Positions 1-10,640 of a DNA stretch of 64,000 nt are shown here, one piece after another. The stretch is taken from assembly GCA_027627225.1 (NCBI GenBank), contig CM051024.1:82756204-82820203 (forward strand). The letters run 5' to 3'. Positions within the stretch are counted from its first letter, which is position 1; the number at the start of each line of letters is the position of its first letter. The DNA is from Congeria kusceri. Its lineage: Eukaryota > Mollusca > Bivalvia > Myida > Dreissenidae. The notes beneath the pieces were generated by a model that saw only the letters and a list, made by a program, of their open reading frames with translations, was not told the DNA's origin and searched no databases. A program made the position numbers and the translations under genes.

Positions 1-1146
1 ATTTATTGCGCCAAAGACTATTGTGGTTGTTTGTTATAATCAGGGGCGGTTCCAGGATTTCGGGTTGGGGGGGGGGGGCGTAAACTTTTGATCGTGCTGT
101 TATGACCCCTTTATGTTTTATGTGGGTCTGCAGTGATCAGCTACAGATCCGTATCAAAGATATTTAATATTTTGTGTACGTCATCATCATCATCATTATC
201 GTCATCATCATCGTCGTCGTCAAATGCACTTTGCTTCACAGAATATTTTGATACTTCACTGTATTGTGTCCGAAAGACATGTTAATTCATCTGTATGCCA
301 TGCACCTGTTTTGGAAATAAATTGCCATGGTTTGATGTGCCTGTCCACTAAATACGTATTTGGCATTCAATGTTATATATCAGGAACATCTGTTAACATG
401 TTAAATCCGGAGCTGACTACATTCAAACACGCATTCATCAATAATTATTTGTATTATTCAAATACCGAAGTGTAATGGTCTCTTTTCGAAGTGAATGCCA
501 TTTAAATAACTCACACGTTCACAGCCATGCCCATCAATTGTCTTCAAATGTGTATGCACTGTTGTTTTTTTTTTTTTCGAAAAGAACTAACGGACATGCA
601 GACGAACATGTTTAACGCGAAATATTGTGGAAGATACTCGTATGATTGCGTTGTGAACTAATAAGGCAAGTGATGCCGACTTTGGGTCAATTTCGCTGAC
701 ATAGTTGGCGACTAGTTTGCGATTGTTTGGCGACTGGTTGTCGATGCTCGGTGGGCGGAATGAGGATTATTTGTATTTAATTCAGTTCTATGATTTTTCT
801 CATTGTTCAAAAAAACGTTTGCCTATATATATATGACATTGGACTATATTTTAATCTATGTCTTGTGAAAATTTAAGAAACTGAATGAATTCATGTTGTT
901 TTGTTGATTATTTAATTCAATTATAATTTTTATATTATTATTCTCTACTATGCCCGGCAGCACATTTTAATGTTAAGGTAAACTATCAAGTGCACTTTCC
1001 ATATCCGGCAATATTATCTTGTCCCTACCATTCCCCTTATTTGAAAAGGCATGCTAACACTAATAAATTTAAACAATTACGTCTCTCGTCACGTTTAAAA
1101 GAATAATGGTTAAATTGTGCGTTCATTTTTAATTGTGTTTTGGAGA
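1..1146. other. A+T-rich intergenic DNA, no gene seen
   Basis: No open frame here has a recognisable motif, and the 83-codon plus frame at 224-475 shows no domain or codon signal. There is a short G run near 67-80 and a T run near 566-579. A patch around 680-760 contains 'ttggcgact' and 'ggcgactgg' phrases that echo, partly in inverted sense, the G+C-rich block that follows at 1147-1550. The two may be ends of one old repeat. Confidence 0.6.
181..222. repeat. TCA/TCG trinucleotide microsatellite
   Basis: Interrupted run of tca and tcg triplets, directly visible. No coding frame of interest uses it. Confidence 0.85.
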
Positions 1147-1550
1147 CGAAAGTAACACGGCGAGCGGTCGTAAGATGGTCTGCGACTAATCGCCGACCAG
1201 TCGGCAATCAGTCGGCGCTCAATCGCTGACCAGTCGGCGATCAAAAAATGGTCTGCGACAAGTCACACTTGGTCAGCGACTAGTCGGCGATCGTCGCAGA
1301 CCAGACTGCGATTGATCGCCGACTAAATAAAAACCAACGAAAACCTTCTCACGACCTGTTTGGTCGGCAAACGGTCTTTGATGCAACATCGAAGATCATC
1401 TGCGACCAAAATGGTTCTGAAGACCAGTCGGCGACCATCGACAACCAGCCGCCTGCCTCCAACAACCTGTTAATGACCTTTTTAAGACCGTCAGCAAACA
1501 CTGGTCGTTGATGATCGGGAGTTGGTCTTTAGTTGGTCGCAGGCTATGTG
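1147..1550. repeat. G+C-rich 'gtcggcgac' short-motif repeat block
   Basis: A run of overlapping direct and inverted copies of gtcggcgac, gaccagtcggc and ggtctgcgac, spaced irregularly (mostly 15-30 bp), in DNA that is otherwise about two-thirds A+T. The motif and its complement alternate, so the block can fold into many hairpins. No coding frame is kept. It ends at a sharp return to A+T-rich DNA near 'gtgttaattggg'. This looks like the core of a dispersed non-coding repeat; I cannot name the family. Confidence 0.6.
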
Positions 1551-2484
1551 TTAATTGGGTTTAATTCATTCATATGAATCCATAAAACAATATGAAATGT
1601 GATTGCTAAGGGAACATTGAACAAAAAGTTTGTCGATTTACATTTTTGGGAATTAAACTATTTATTGAGACAAAATTGTTTAAACTCGAAAGTAGTCATT
1701 GATTTGACTTGAATTTCGGTTAAATTATATTTATAAGAAAAGTATAAATTTCTTCTATATGGTATTCTGTGCCTTTTGTATATTGCATCTGATATCTTTA
1801 TATTATATATGAATTTATAAAATAAAACATCCACAAATAAAGGTATATATACCCATTGTCTATAACTTCTAGTTTTCGCTGAACTTTGGAGCCGTACTAC
1901 GATGTACGTAAGAAATCGTATGGGGGCAAGCTAGGTCGGGTTAATGTGTATAATGTGTGCAAAGATGAGCGAGCGAAGAAATGTTTAGCATACTTTATCC
2001 AGTTTTGACCGTTTCATATATGTCCATATATGTATGGTCCGGGAGTTTTAGGGGTCCGCTAGTGATAATAGACATGCAGCAGAACACGCACGTTTATCAC
2101 GAGGCTTCTGTGCCTTGCATCTGTTGACATACCTTTCGCGCGCTTTTGGTCACGGAAGCACGCTTTCCGCATGGAGATGAACGGATTTATGTTGATGGTT
2201 ATTATACACTGTGTAATAAGTGATGCATGAACACGAGGGGTTTTCGGGGTTTTGATGTCCGGAAATAGTTTCATTATAAATGTTATCTTACAGTGTATAA
2301 TTATTAGTTCGCCTAATTGAATACGTTTAATGTCGAACAAAGTCGTGATGCTTTGTAGTTCAAGAAATTATTTGCAGGAAAACCTGACTGTAAGTATTAC
2401 GCATTGCCCCAAAACAAGAAAACTATACATTTCAGTTTAGACGATAGATAAATGTTAAATCGATATAAATAGAACAGTCGAGCG
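1551..2484. other. A+T-rich intergenic DNA, no gene seen
   Basis: No supported gene. The 93-codon minus frame at 2059-2340 has no recognisable motif, and its composition matches the flanks. Confidence 0.5.
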
Positions 2485-2491
2485 CTACCGG

Positions 2492-2526
2492 AGATTGATG
2501 AGTGCCAGGTCAATAAAATCGTACAA
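2492..2526. repeat. Solo terminus of a 'gagtgccaggtcaataaaat' element
   Basis: Contains 'gagtgccaggtcaataaaat', found again near 16332-16351 and, more diverged, at the right end of the neighbouring fold-back (about 3160-3193). No inverted partner was found nearby, so this is a solo end or a truncated copy. Confidence 0.5.
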
Positions 2527-2719
2527 TATCATTGTTTTTCTTTACTGTATATGTGTGATTGTTGATGTTATAGTGCGAAAATTATTAACCCGACACTCAT
2601 TTATCTTCGTGACAAACCGTAAGTGTGTTCGGTTGTTTGCGTTGTTTTAGACGAGTTTCTGTTATTGGATTGTATGTTCATATAGATTTAACTACAGGTC
2701 GTCGGCGTGATATCGCATG

Positions 2720-2785
2720 GTCGTGTGGTGTAAGTGCTAGCGCCGTACGCCATCGGACCGAGTTCAATTCCGTCTGACGGCGACG
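2720..2785 (+). repeat. tRNA-like (SINE-head-like) block, left arm
   Basis: A box-like 'gtggtgtaagtg' is followed about 35 bp later by B box-like 'gagttcaattcc' (pol III B-box consensus ggttcganncc). The cloverleaf is imperfect, so this is not called as a tRNA gene. It is probably a tRNA-derived promoter of a SINE-type or composite repeat. Confidence 0.45.
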
Positions 2786-2984
2786 TTTTGTAAAATGTTT
2801 TTCTTTAAACATGCATATCTTGAGATATTAATTCAAATTGTAGAATATTTTAATGTGTTACTATCATTTGTTCAATTATTTTTTATTGTACATTTACCAA
2901 GGTTTCAATTACAATCACACACTCAATGGATAAATCGTGAAAAACGTTGGTACTTTTCCGCAACATAATGTGCACAATAAAATG

Positions 2985-3060
2985 TCGACACTGAGAATCG
3001 AACTCCAAACTTCGCATCGCCAGCGCGGCATTTGTTCCACTACACCATAGGCGCTTTACG
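2985..3060 (-). repeat. tRNA-like (SINE-head-like) block, right arm
   Basis: On the minus strand an A box-like 'tatggtgtagtgga' precedes B box-like 'ggagttcgattc' at normal tRNA spacing. It resembles the left-arm block in order and spacing. Acceptor pairing is not convincing, so it is treated as tRNA-derived repeat sequence. Confidence 0.5.
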
Positions 3061-3313
3061 ATATGTGAGCAAATACGATATAAATTTACATTGTATTGTG
3101 CCACGCTCTATAGTTGCCGTGGTATCTATAAACAAATTCCGATTGCATACGGAATATTCATGAGTGTCAGGTTAATAATTTCGCACTATACTATTGGAAC
3201 GGTGCTATATCTTATGTTATCTTATACTACGTGTTCTGTTAATCTTTCATTCGTAGGTTGTTAATTTTATCAGTATGTTTGTGAATGTTATCCAGTTCAT
3301 CTAGTTTTTACTG

Positions 3314-3572
3314 GTGATACACATACTCTCAACAAAAGTTATAACAAACCAAATGGAAAATTTTGTATTTTCTTTATTTATAACAATTTCAGCTTGAAAT
3401 GTCAGATAATTTGAGTTATATTTTTTTATATGCATGTGTTCATACAAAAATAAGGGGAAAATACAAAAGAATTTTGTGTTAAATACCATGGCGCAGCTGA
3501 AATTCTTATAAATAAAGAAAATCCAACAATTTCCATTTGGTGCGTTATGACTTTGGTTGAGTGTATGTTTAG
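3314..3572. mobile_element. Small fold-back element with arms of about 80 bp
   Basis: Left arm 3314-3395 and right arm 3494-3572 are inverted copies at roughly 80% identity by eye. For example, 'ccaaatggaaa' and 'ttctttatttataa' on the left match 'tttccatttgg' and 'ttataaataaagaa' on the right. The loop is about 100 bp. No transposase is present. Open frames on its minus strand simply read through the arms and have no support as genes. Confidence 0.6.
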
Positions 3573-4959
3573 ACTCTGTGTACAATTACCACATTGCATA
3601 TGTGTGTGCTTTGGATTGCTTATCGCATGTTGGTTAATGTACACATTTCATATTATTTTTTTTCAGCTGGTATTTTTATTTATTTAAGTTTACTAGTCAA
3701 AGACATTCGCAAACGTTATTAAATTGTAAAATGATTTTAATTGTATTCTAATATTTGAATGGCCGTGTTCATACATTGACCCACATCCTACATGAAATAT
3801 AAATTTGATGGGAAAGGTGGGAAAATCTGCTACATAAACCCCAACCATTATATCGTGATTATTTGTTGCCCCATTCCAATGACAACATCCGTGTGGTGTT
3901 GTTTGAAAACTAATAAGTCAGTTTGACAGTTAAATATGCTTTTAAAACACACCCGAAAGGAAACTATAGTAGAAGTGTCAAGTGACCTGGAACACACATT
4001 CTTGATTTGGATTCCCCGCAATCAGTGCATACAATTCAGCACACTATTTAACACAAATTTTAATGCTACCAAATGCTGAGATAATTGTGTGCTTTTGTCT
4101 ATAGAAACATTAGTGAGTATCATGTTAGAATCAGAATGTTACAGTGATGTTGTTCATGGATGAGGGAATATGTCCTATACCCAGAAAAGTGGGAAATATA
4201 TGTCAAAAAAGTATCGCCAACAGTGAAAACATGTAAGAATTAAGCTAAATGTTGACACTATAATTAAATATTTAAGTGCAGTCAATATTTTGTGTTTTAT
4301 GTTTGAAAATCTTCTAAATAGGGATTCTTGGTTATATGTCATTTTTATGGGACTTTTCTAACGAATGAAGAAAATCACTGCATTATTTAAACAGGCCATT
4401 AACATACTATAAGCTAATGAAGATAAGTTACAAATACTGAATTACATAATAAACAGGGAATTAATTAGATCTTGTTTCATACTAATTTTCAAATAATTGG
4501 TTAGAAACATTTAAACATTCTGCATTAAAAAGAAAGTAGTAGCTTTTAAACACAACCAATATAACCATCCACAGGAAATTGTATCTTTATTACAACACAA
4601 TCGAAGTAAACGAAATTCAAGTGTAGGTTTCCGCATTGTGGGAATGATTGCAAAACATTAAGGAACGGATAGCCCAATCAAATAAGTTATTTGAAATAAT
4701 GATACATAATTATCTATTTAATTGCTCTATTTGCATTTTGACTGCTCAACACACGAAAACGCATGTATGTCAAATTTTTGTCGTGTTCAAGAAGTTGATA
4801 TCTCATTTTTATTTAAGCAACAATGTTCATACAACATTTTGAGCCATGTTATAGTATACATGTATAATGAATAATAGATTTTCATGTGTGCTCAATATAT
4901 TTTTCAATTTCAATTCTGTTTTGTTTTTAAATATCGAATGAACTATGCAGTTCGATGGG
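3573..4959. other. A+T-rich intergenic DNA, no gene seen
   Basis: No open frame with a recognisable domain, no tandem repeat and no clear inverted repeat found by eye. Confidence 0.5.
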
Positions 4960-5580
4960 TTATGATTATTGGACCAGTTCATACAGTATCGGACCATTGG
5001 CTTTGAACGTTACCGGTCCTGTGGACCACCACTTCCTAAAAGTTAAGGTCAAACCCTGCTTAGAATATTTTGAAACCTTTGGTTGACATGGCAACCAAAA
5101 GCTTAAAAACTGGAAAACTTCAAAAATCTTCTTATCAGAAACCACCACGCAGTTTTCCTTATATGGCTATATTGAAAACTTTAAAAATCTTCTTGTCCGA
5201 AACCGCTGGCTGGATTTGAAAATAGCATTCACAGAAATGCTGCTTGGGTGACCATGTACCGAATTCCTTCAAATCATTTTGATTGGTTAAAAAACATGGC
5301 CGCCAGGGGGCATGGCAGTTTTCCTTATATGGCTATATTGAAAACTTTACAAATCTTGTCTGAAACCACTGGATGGATTTGGAAATAATTTCAAAGAAAT
5401 CTTCCTTGGCTGACCCTCTACCAAATTCCTTCAAATCACTCCTATGTCTGGCCATATACTAATTCATGTTGTTATTCAATGCTAATTTTACTGTTAATGA
5501 TTGAGGTGGCGAAAGTATTTGCACCATGACGGTGGCAGTTCTAGCTAAACTCAGGTGAGCGACCCAGGGGCATCTTTTTA
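4960..5580. repeat. Bivalve-type dispersed repeat, two to three degenerate units
   Basis: Phrases 'ttccttatatggctatattg' (about 5156 and 5329), 'gaaaccactggatggatttg' and 'catggccgccagggggcatg' recur with a spacing of about 173 bp. The block ends in 'ctcaggtgagcgacccaggg'. The same phrases recur at 32415-32990 and partly at 44515-44720, so this is a dispersed family with internal tandem units. Non-coding. Confidence 0.65.
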
Positions 5581-6171
5581 TAAAAATCATTTTCTTGTTA
5601 TTATACTAGAGCTCTTCTGTTCCTATGGTTAAATCTGTCTGAGAACATGTCCATTTAATACTTTTTTATTATTTTTAATTCATTGTATGGATAAGCTGAT
5701 AATCGCTATACAAACCATGGACACAGGCTCCATCTATGGAAGATTAAGCATGCAATTCATCTATATTTAGACGTGTTCTTTACTGAGTTCTAGTCAGTTC
5801 ATGGTAAGCTGTGAAAATAAGACTTGGCTATACTGAACATTGGTTATTTGGATATTTAATTGAATGGATGTGTTTTAATCTGATAAGGTAAATAAATAAT
5901 TGTATATTTTTGTATTACATTTCTTTGTAATACAATGTACCATATTCTCTAGAACAAAATTATGATTTTAATGGTAACTTTTGAGAAAATTGTATGTTGT
6001 TGAGAATAATGGTTATGACACAAAAATTGATTAAATGAAAGTCTAAATCTTAAACTACAACTTGAACAAGAAACCACTTTTACTAAGGCTTTATTGTACT
6101 TAATTAAACAATTTGCTTTTTGTCAGCAGTTCAATGCCCATTTGCCAAATTAGACAAGGCCATCCCTCAAT
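5581..6171. other. A+T-rich DNA flanking the minisatellite, no gene seen
   Basis: No supported feature. Composition changes abruptly from A+T-rich to balanced at the start of the array. Confidence 0.5.
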
Positions 6172-8033
6172 GGTGTGATTCTGGCTGTGTTATTATGGTG
6201 GTACAAGAGCTGTGGTGCCATCTTCAGATATATGATCCATATGTGCAGCCTCGATCAGTACTGGAGAACTGCCCTCATACCACCGAGTGTTACCATGGTG
6301 ATACAAGAGCTGTGGTGCCATCTTCAGAGATACACTCGGTATGCACAGCCTCGATCAGTATCGGAGAACTGCCCTCATACCACTGAGTGTTACCATAGTG
6401 ATACAAGAGCTGTGGTGCCATCTTCACAGATACGCTCCGTATGCGCAGCCTCGATCATTACCGGAGAACTGCTCTCATACCACTGAGTGTTACCATGATG
6501 ATACAAGAACTGTGGTGCTATCTTCACAGATACCCTATGTATGCACAGCCGAGATCAGTACTGGAGAACTGCTTTCATACCACCGAGTGTTACCATGGTG
6601 ATACAAGAGCTGTGGTGCCATCTTCAGAGATACACTCCGTACGCACAGCCTCGATCAGTACCGGAGAACTGCCTTCATACCACAGAGTGTTACCATAGTG
6701 ATACAAGACCTGTGGTGCCATCTTCAGAGATACACCCCGTACCCACAGTCTCGATCAGTACCGGAGAACAGCCCTTATACCACTGAGTGTTACCATGGTG
6801 ATACAAGAGCTGGGGTGCCATCTTCAGAGATACACTCCGTACGCGCAGCCTCGATCATTACCGGAGAACTACCCTCATACCAACGAGCGTTACCATGGTG
6901 ATACAAGAGCTGTGGTGCCATCTTCAGAGATACACTCCGTACGCACAGCCTCTATCAGTACTGGAGAACTACCCTCATACAACTAAGTGTTACCATGGTA
7001 ATACAAGAGCTGTGGTGCCATCTTCAGAGATACACTTCGTACGCACAGCCTCTATCAGTACCGGAGAACTGCCCTCATACCACCGAGTGTTACCATGGTG
7101 ATACAAGAGCTGTGGTGCAATCTTCAGAGATACACTCCGTATGCACAGCCTCTATCAGTTCCGGAGAACTGCCTTCATACCACAGAGTGTTACCATGGTG
7201 ATACAAGAGCTGTGGTGCCATCTTCAGAGATACAAGAGCTGTGTTGCAATCTTCAGAGATACGTATGCACAGCCTTGATCAGTTCCGGAGAACTGCCATC
7301 ATACCACCGAGTGTTACCATGGTGATACAAGAACTGTGGTGCCATCTTCAGAGATACACTCCGTACGCACAGCCTCGATCATTACCGGAGAACTGCCCTC
7401 ATACCACAGCGTGTTACCATAGTGATACAACAGCTGTGGTGCCATCTTCAGAGATACACTCCGTACGCACGGCCTCGATCATTACCGGAGAACTGCCATC
7501 ATACCACAGAGTGTTACCATGGTGATACAAGAGCTGTGGTGCAATCTTCAGAGATACGTATGCACAGCCTTGATCAGTTCCGGAGAACTACCCTCATACC
7601 ACCGAGTGTTACCATGGTGATACAAGAACTGTGGTGCCATCTTCAGAGATACACTCCGTACGCACAGCCTCGATCAGTACCAGAGAACTGCCTTCATACC
7701 ACAGAGTGTTACCATGGTGATACAAGAGCTGTCGTGCCATCTTCAGAGACACACTCCGTACCCACAGCCTCGATCAGTACCGGAGAACTGCCCTCATACC
7801 ACTGAATGTTACCATGGTGATACACGAGCTGGGGTGCTATCTTCACAGATACACTCCATATGCGCAGCCTCGATCATTACCGGAGAACTACCCTCATACC
7901 AACGAGCGTTACCATGGTGATACAAGAGCTGTGGTGCCATCTTCAGAGATACACTACGTACGCACAGCCTCTATCAGTACCGGAGAACTACCCTCATACC
8001 ACCGAGTGTTACCATGGTGATACAAGAGTTAAA
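6172..8033. repeat. 100 bp minisatellite, about 18 copies
   Basis: Unit landmark 'gagtgttaccatggtgatac' recurs exactly every 100 bp from 6285 to 7185, then at 7309, 7409, 7509, 7604, 7704, 7804, 7904 and 8004. One unit is 124 bp because of an internal partial duplication ('cagagatacaagagctg' near 7225-7250), and one is 95 bp because of a small deletion. Units 6685-6985 and 7704-8004 share private variants ('cgtacccacag', 'gagctggggtgc', 'aacgagcgttacc'), indicating a duplication with an offset of about 1019 bp inside the array; a second offset of about 295 bp links 7240 and 7540. Since 100 is not a multiple of 3, plus-strand frames run two units and stop in the third, giving many overlapping 60-130 codon frames that are artefacts. 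Confidence 0.95.
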
Positions 8034-8109
8034 ATAATAATAAATTTAAATAATACTATAAGTCATATTGGTGTTTATTATAAAATGAAGGAACAATATT
8101 TTTATATAT

Positions 8110-8233
8110 ATATATTCATATTATAGAAGGAGGAGGAGGGAAAATTCAATAATAATAATAATAATAATAATGATTACTAATAAATAATAAAAATAAATTA
8201 ATAATAATAGTAATAATAAAAAAAAAATAATAA
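8110..8233. repeat. TA and AAT microsatellite tract
   Basis: Short (ta)n followed by imperfect (aat)n, directly visible. It is continuous in character with the (aat)n tract right of 9205, on the other side of the next element. Confidence 0.85.
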
Positions 8234-9205
8234 TCAGGGATCATAGTTTTGGTTTTGCCGGTCTGAGACCGATTAGGTTTAAAAAAGACAAATTGAAATG
8301 ACTGGTAATCGGTCCAACCTGTTTTCTTTATTTATCCAGTCACTATAAAAATCTTTATAATCCCCTGATTTCAATACACAATACACACATTTTATGGCCC
8401 CAATGCTCTTTAGGTGCAAACGCCGGTGGATCAGTTGTGCGTGAATGACCCCAGTCGTGTCACTATAGATCGACAATTGGCGTGCTTTTGCTGTAGTTTG
8501 TTTACTGTGTTGTATTACTGACACCCATCAGTCTGTACTTCTCCATGATAAAATCGTGTCTGGCTACTATAGAGACTGATAATAGCAGCCACATGTAATC
8601 CTCGTGAAAAACGTGCATTTGCTGCATAATAATTTTATGTACTGCTTCATTCACAATGATATAAAATATGAATACAAAATCTGTCTAAAGATCGTAGTAA
8701 AACATAGTTCAATACAATTAGTTTACTTGTTACTTGGCTTAATTGACGTTCATGACGTCATGTAGATAATTACAAAGAGAGAATATTGTATAACATTATA
8801 TTTTAACTTTAGTTCAGCAAAACTCGTATAACAGACATGGAAATTACAAGTTAATTGAAGATTAAGGTATGGAATTTTTTTGTAGTTTATATCAATAATT
8901 AAACTACAAAATTTCAGCTTTAACTTATTTTTCGAATACACATAATTCGGATACAGAATGGGCGTTTTATTTGTACTTATTGAATTGCATTATCTTTACA
9001 TTTTTGTAAAGTTAAAACTCACAAATGATATAGAAATGAAAATTTATTGAAGATTGAGGCATGAAAACTTTGAAGATAATAGTTATACTTTAAATACACA
9101 TGTTCGAACATGCACCATTTTCGGATACACAGAATTTGGATAAATCATGAGTGTGATCGGCAGACCTCAAGACCGATTGACTTTATAGAAAAATATGATC
9201 CCTGA
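8234..9205. mobile_element. Candidate inverted-repeat element inserted in (AAT)n
   Basis: The left end reads 'tcagggatcat' and the right end 'atgatccctga', an 11 bp perfect inverted repeat followed on both sides by a T-rich stretch. Both flanks are (aat)n, as expected for insertion into a microsatellite, so a target duplication cannot be told apart. Subterminal 'gagaccgatta' on the left and 'aagaccgattga' on the right are in direct orientation. Interior frames of 81 and 63 codons on the minus strand have no recognisable domains. Length of 972 bp without a transposase suggests a non-autonomous element. Confidence 0.5.
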
Positions 9206-10640
9206 TAATAATAATAATAATAATATTAGTAATGGGGTTGAGTGAAAGATGTGTTGAGTTATGGGAGTGAGTGAGAAGTGTGTTGTGTAAGGAGATTGAG
9301 TGGGAGATGTGATGATAACAATAATAATAATAACAATAATAATAATGTGTGGGAGATGTGATAATAATAATAATAATAATGTGTGGGAGATGTGATAATA
9401 ATAATAATAATGTGTGGGAGATGTGATAATAATAATAATAATAATAATGTGTGGGAGATGTGATAATAATAATAATGTGTGGGATATGTGATGAGTGATG
9501 GGTGTGAATGTGAGATGTAATGAGTGATTGGGTTGAGTGGGAGATGTGATGAGTGATGGGGGTCAGTGGGAGATGTGATGAGTGATTGGGGTGAATGGGA
9601 GATGTGATGAGTGATGGGGGTGAGTGGGAGATGTGATGAGTGATGGGGGTGAGTTGGAGATGTGATGAGTGATGGGGGTGAGTGGAAGATGTGATGAGTG
9701 ATGGGGTGAGTGAGGGATGTGATGAGTGAGCGGGAGGACTGAGGGAGCCAGAGGTTTGGGGGATTTGATGAATGATTTGGAAGAATGGGGGTGTGATGAG
9801 TGATTTGGAGGACTGGGGGATGTGATGAGTGAGTGGGAGAACTTGGGGTGTGATGAGTGAGTGCAAGGACTGGGGGGTGTGATGAGGGAGCCAGAGGGAT
9901 TTGATGAGTGATTGGGATGACTGGGGGATGTGATGAGTGAGAAGGAGGGCTGAGGGGTGTGATGAGTGAGTGGGAGAACAGAGGGGTGTGATGAGTGAGT
10001 GGTAGGACTGAGGGGTGCTATGAGTGAGTGGGAAGACTGAGGGGTGTGATGAGTGAGTGGGAGGACTGAGGGGTGTGATGAGTGAGTGGGAGGACTGAGG
10101 GTTGTGATGAGTGAGTGGAAGAATGAAGGGTTGCGATGAGTGACTGTGGGGTGTGATGAGGACTGAGGGGTGTGATGAGTGAATGGAAGGACTGAGGGAT
10201 GTGATGAGTGAGTGGGAGGACTTTGTGGGGTGATGAGTGAGTGGAAGGACTGAGGGGTGTGATGAATGAGTGGGAGGACTGAGGGGCGAGGTGAGTGAGC
10301 GGGAGGACTGAGGAGGTGGTGAGTGAGTGGGAGGGTTGAGAGATGTGATGAGTGATTGGGAGGACTGATGGTTGTGGTTAGTGAGTAGGAAGACTGACGT
10401 ATGCGTTGAGTGATTGGGAGGACTGAAGGGTGTGATGATTGATTTTGAGGACCGAGGGATGTGAAGAGATATCGGGAGGACTGAGGGATGTGACAAGTGT
10501 TTGTTAAGACTTTGGGGTGTGATGAGTGATTGGGGGGACTCAGGGGTGTAGTGAGTTGGTGGGCGGACTGGAGAATGTGATGAATGTTTGCAAGAACTGA
10601 GGTATATGATGTATGATGTGAACGATATGAAGTTCAGGAC
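9206..10640. repeat. 29 bp minisatellite with AAT-rich leader; open on the minus strand
   Basis: From 9206 to 9480, (taa)n tracts alternate with 'tgtgtgggagatgtga'. From 9481 on, the array is built of units of about 29 bp: first 'gatgagtgatgggggtgagt', later 'gatgagtgagtgggaggact', with point changes and small indels. Because the unit lacks stop codons on its complement, the minus strand is open for 437 codons (9183-10496) and encodes a Ser/His/Pro/Thr-rich protein with a 29-residue period (three DNA units). Frame drift with each unit, total dependence on the repeat, lack of a signal sequence and lack of any conserved domain argue that this is not a gene. Confidence 0.9.

Larger units (their letters stand above)
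2569..3196. mobile_element. Fold-back/MITE-like element with a tRNA-like sequence in each arm
   Basis: The ends are inverted repeats of about 31 bp: the left begins 'tatagtgcgaaaattatt' and the right ends 'aataatttcgcactata', with one indel and one substitution over the arm. Each arm then carries a tRNA-like block pointing inward (2720-2785 plus, 2985-3060 minus). A TA flanks the element on both sides, compatible with a TA target duplication as in Tc1/mariner-derived MITEs. There is no transposase frame. What I see is the inverted repeat and the two tRNA-like blocks; assignment to a superfamily is inference. Confidence 0.6.

Noticed and set aside
2985..3060. True tRNA gene
   Set aside because: A and B boxes are recognisable, but acceptor and anticodon stems do not pair properly, and related blocks sit in repeat contexts.
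6120..8126. Cluster of overlapping plus-strand frames of 60-127 codons
   Set aside because: They are translations of the 100 bp minisatellite in rotating frames, with no start context, no domain and identical peptides in staggered positions.
9183..10496. Large Ser/His/Pro-rich protein gene
   Set aside because: Entirely explained by a stop-free 29 bp tandem repeat. Kept only as a repeat and a finding.
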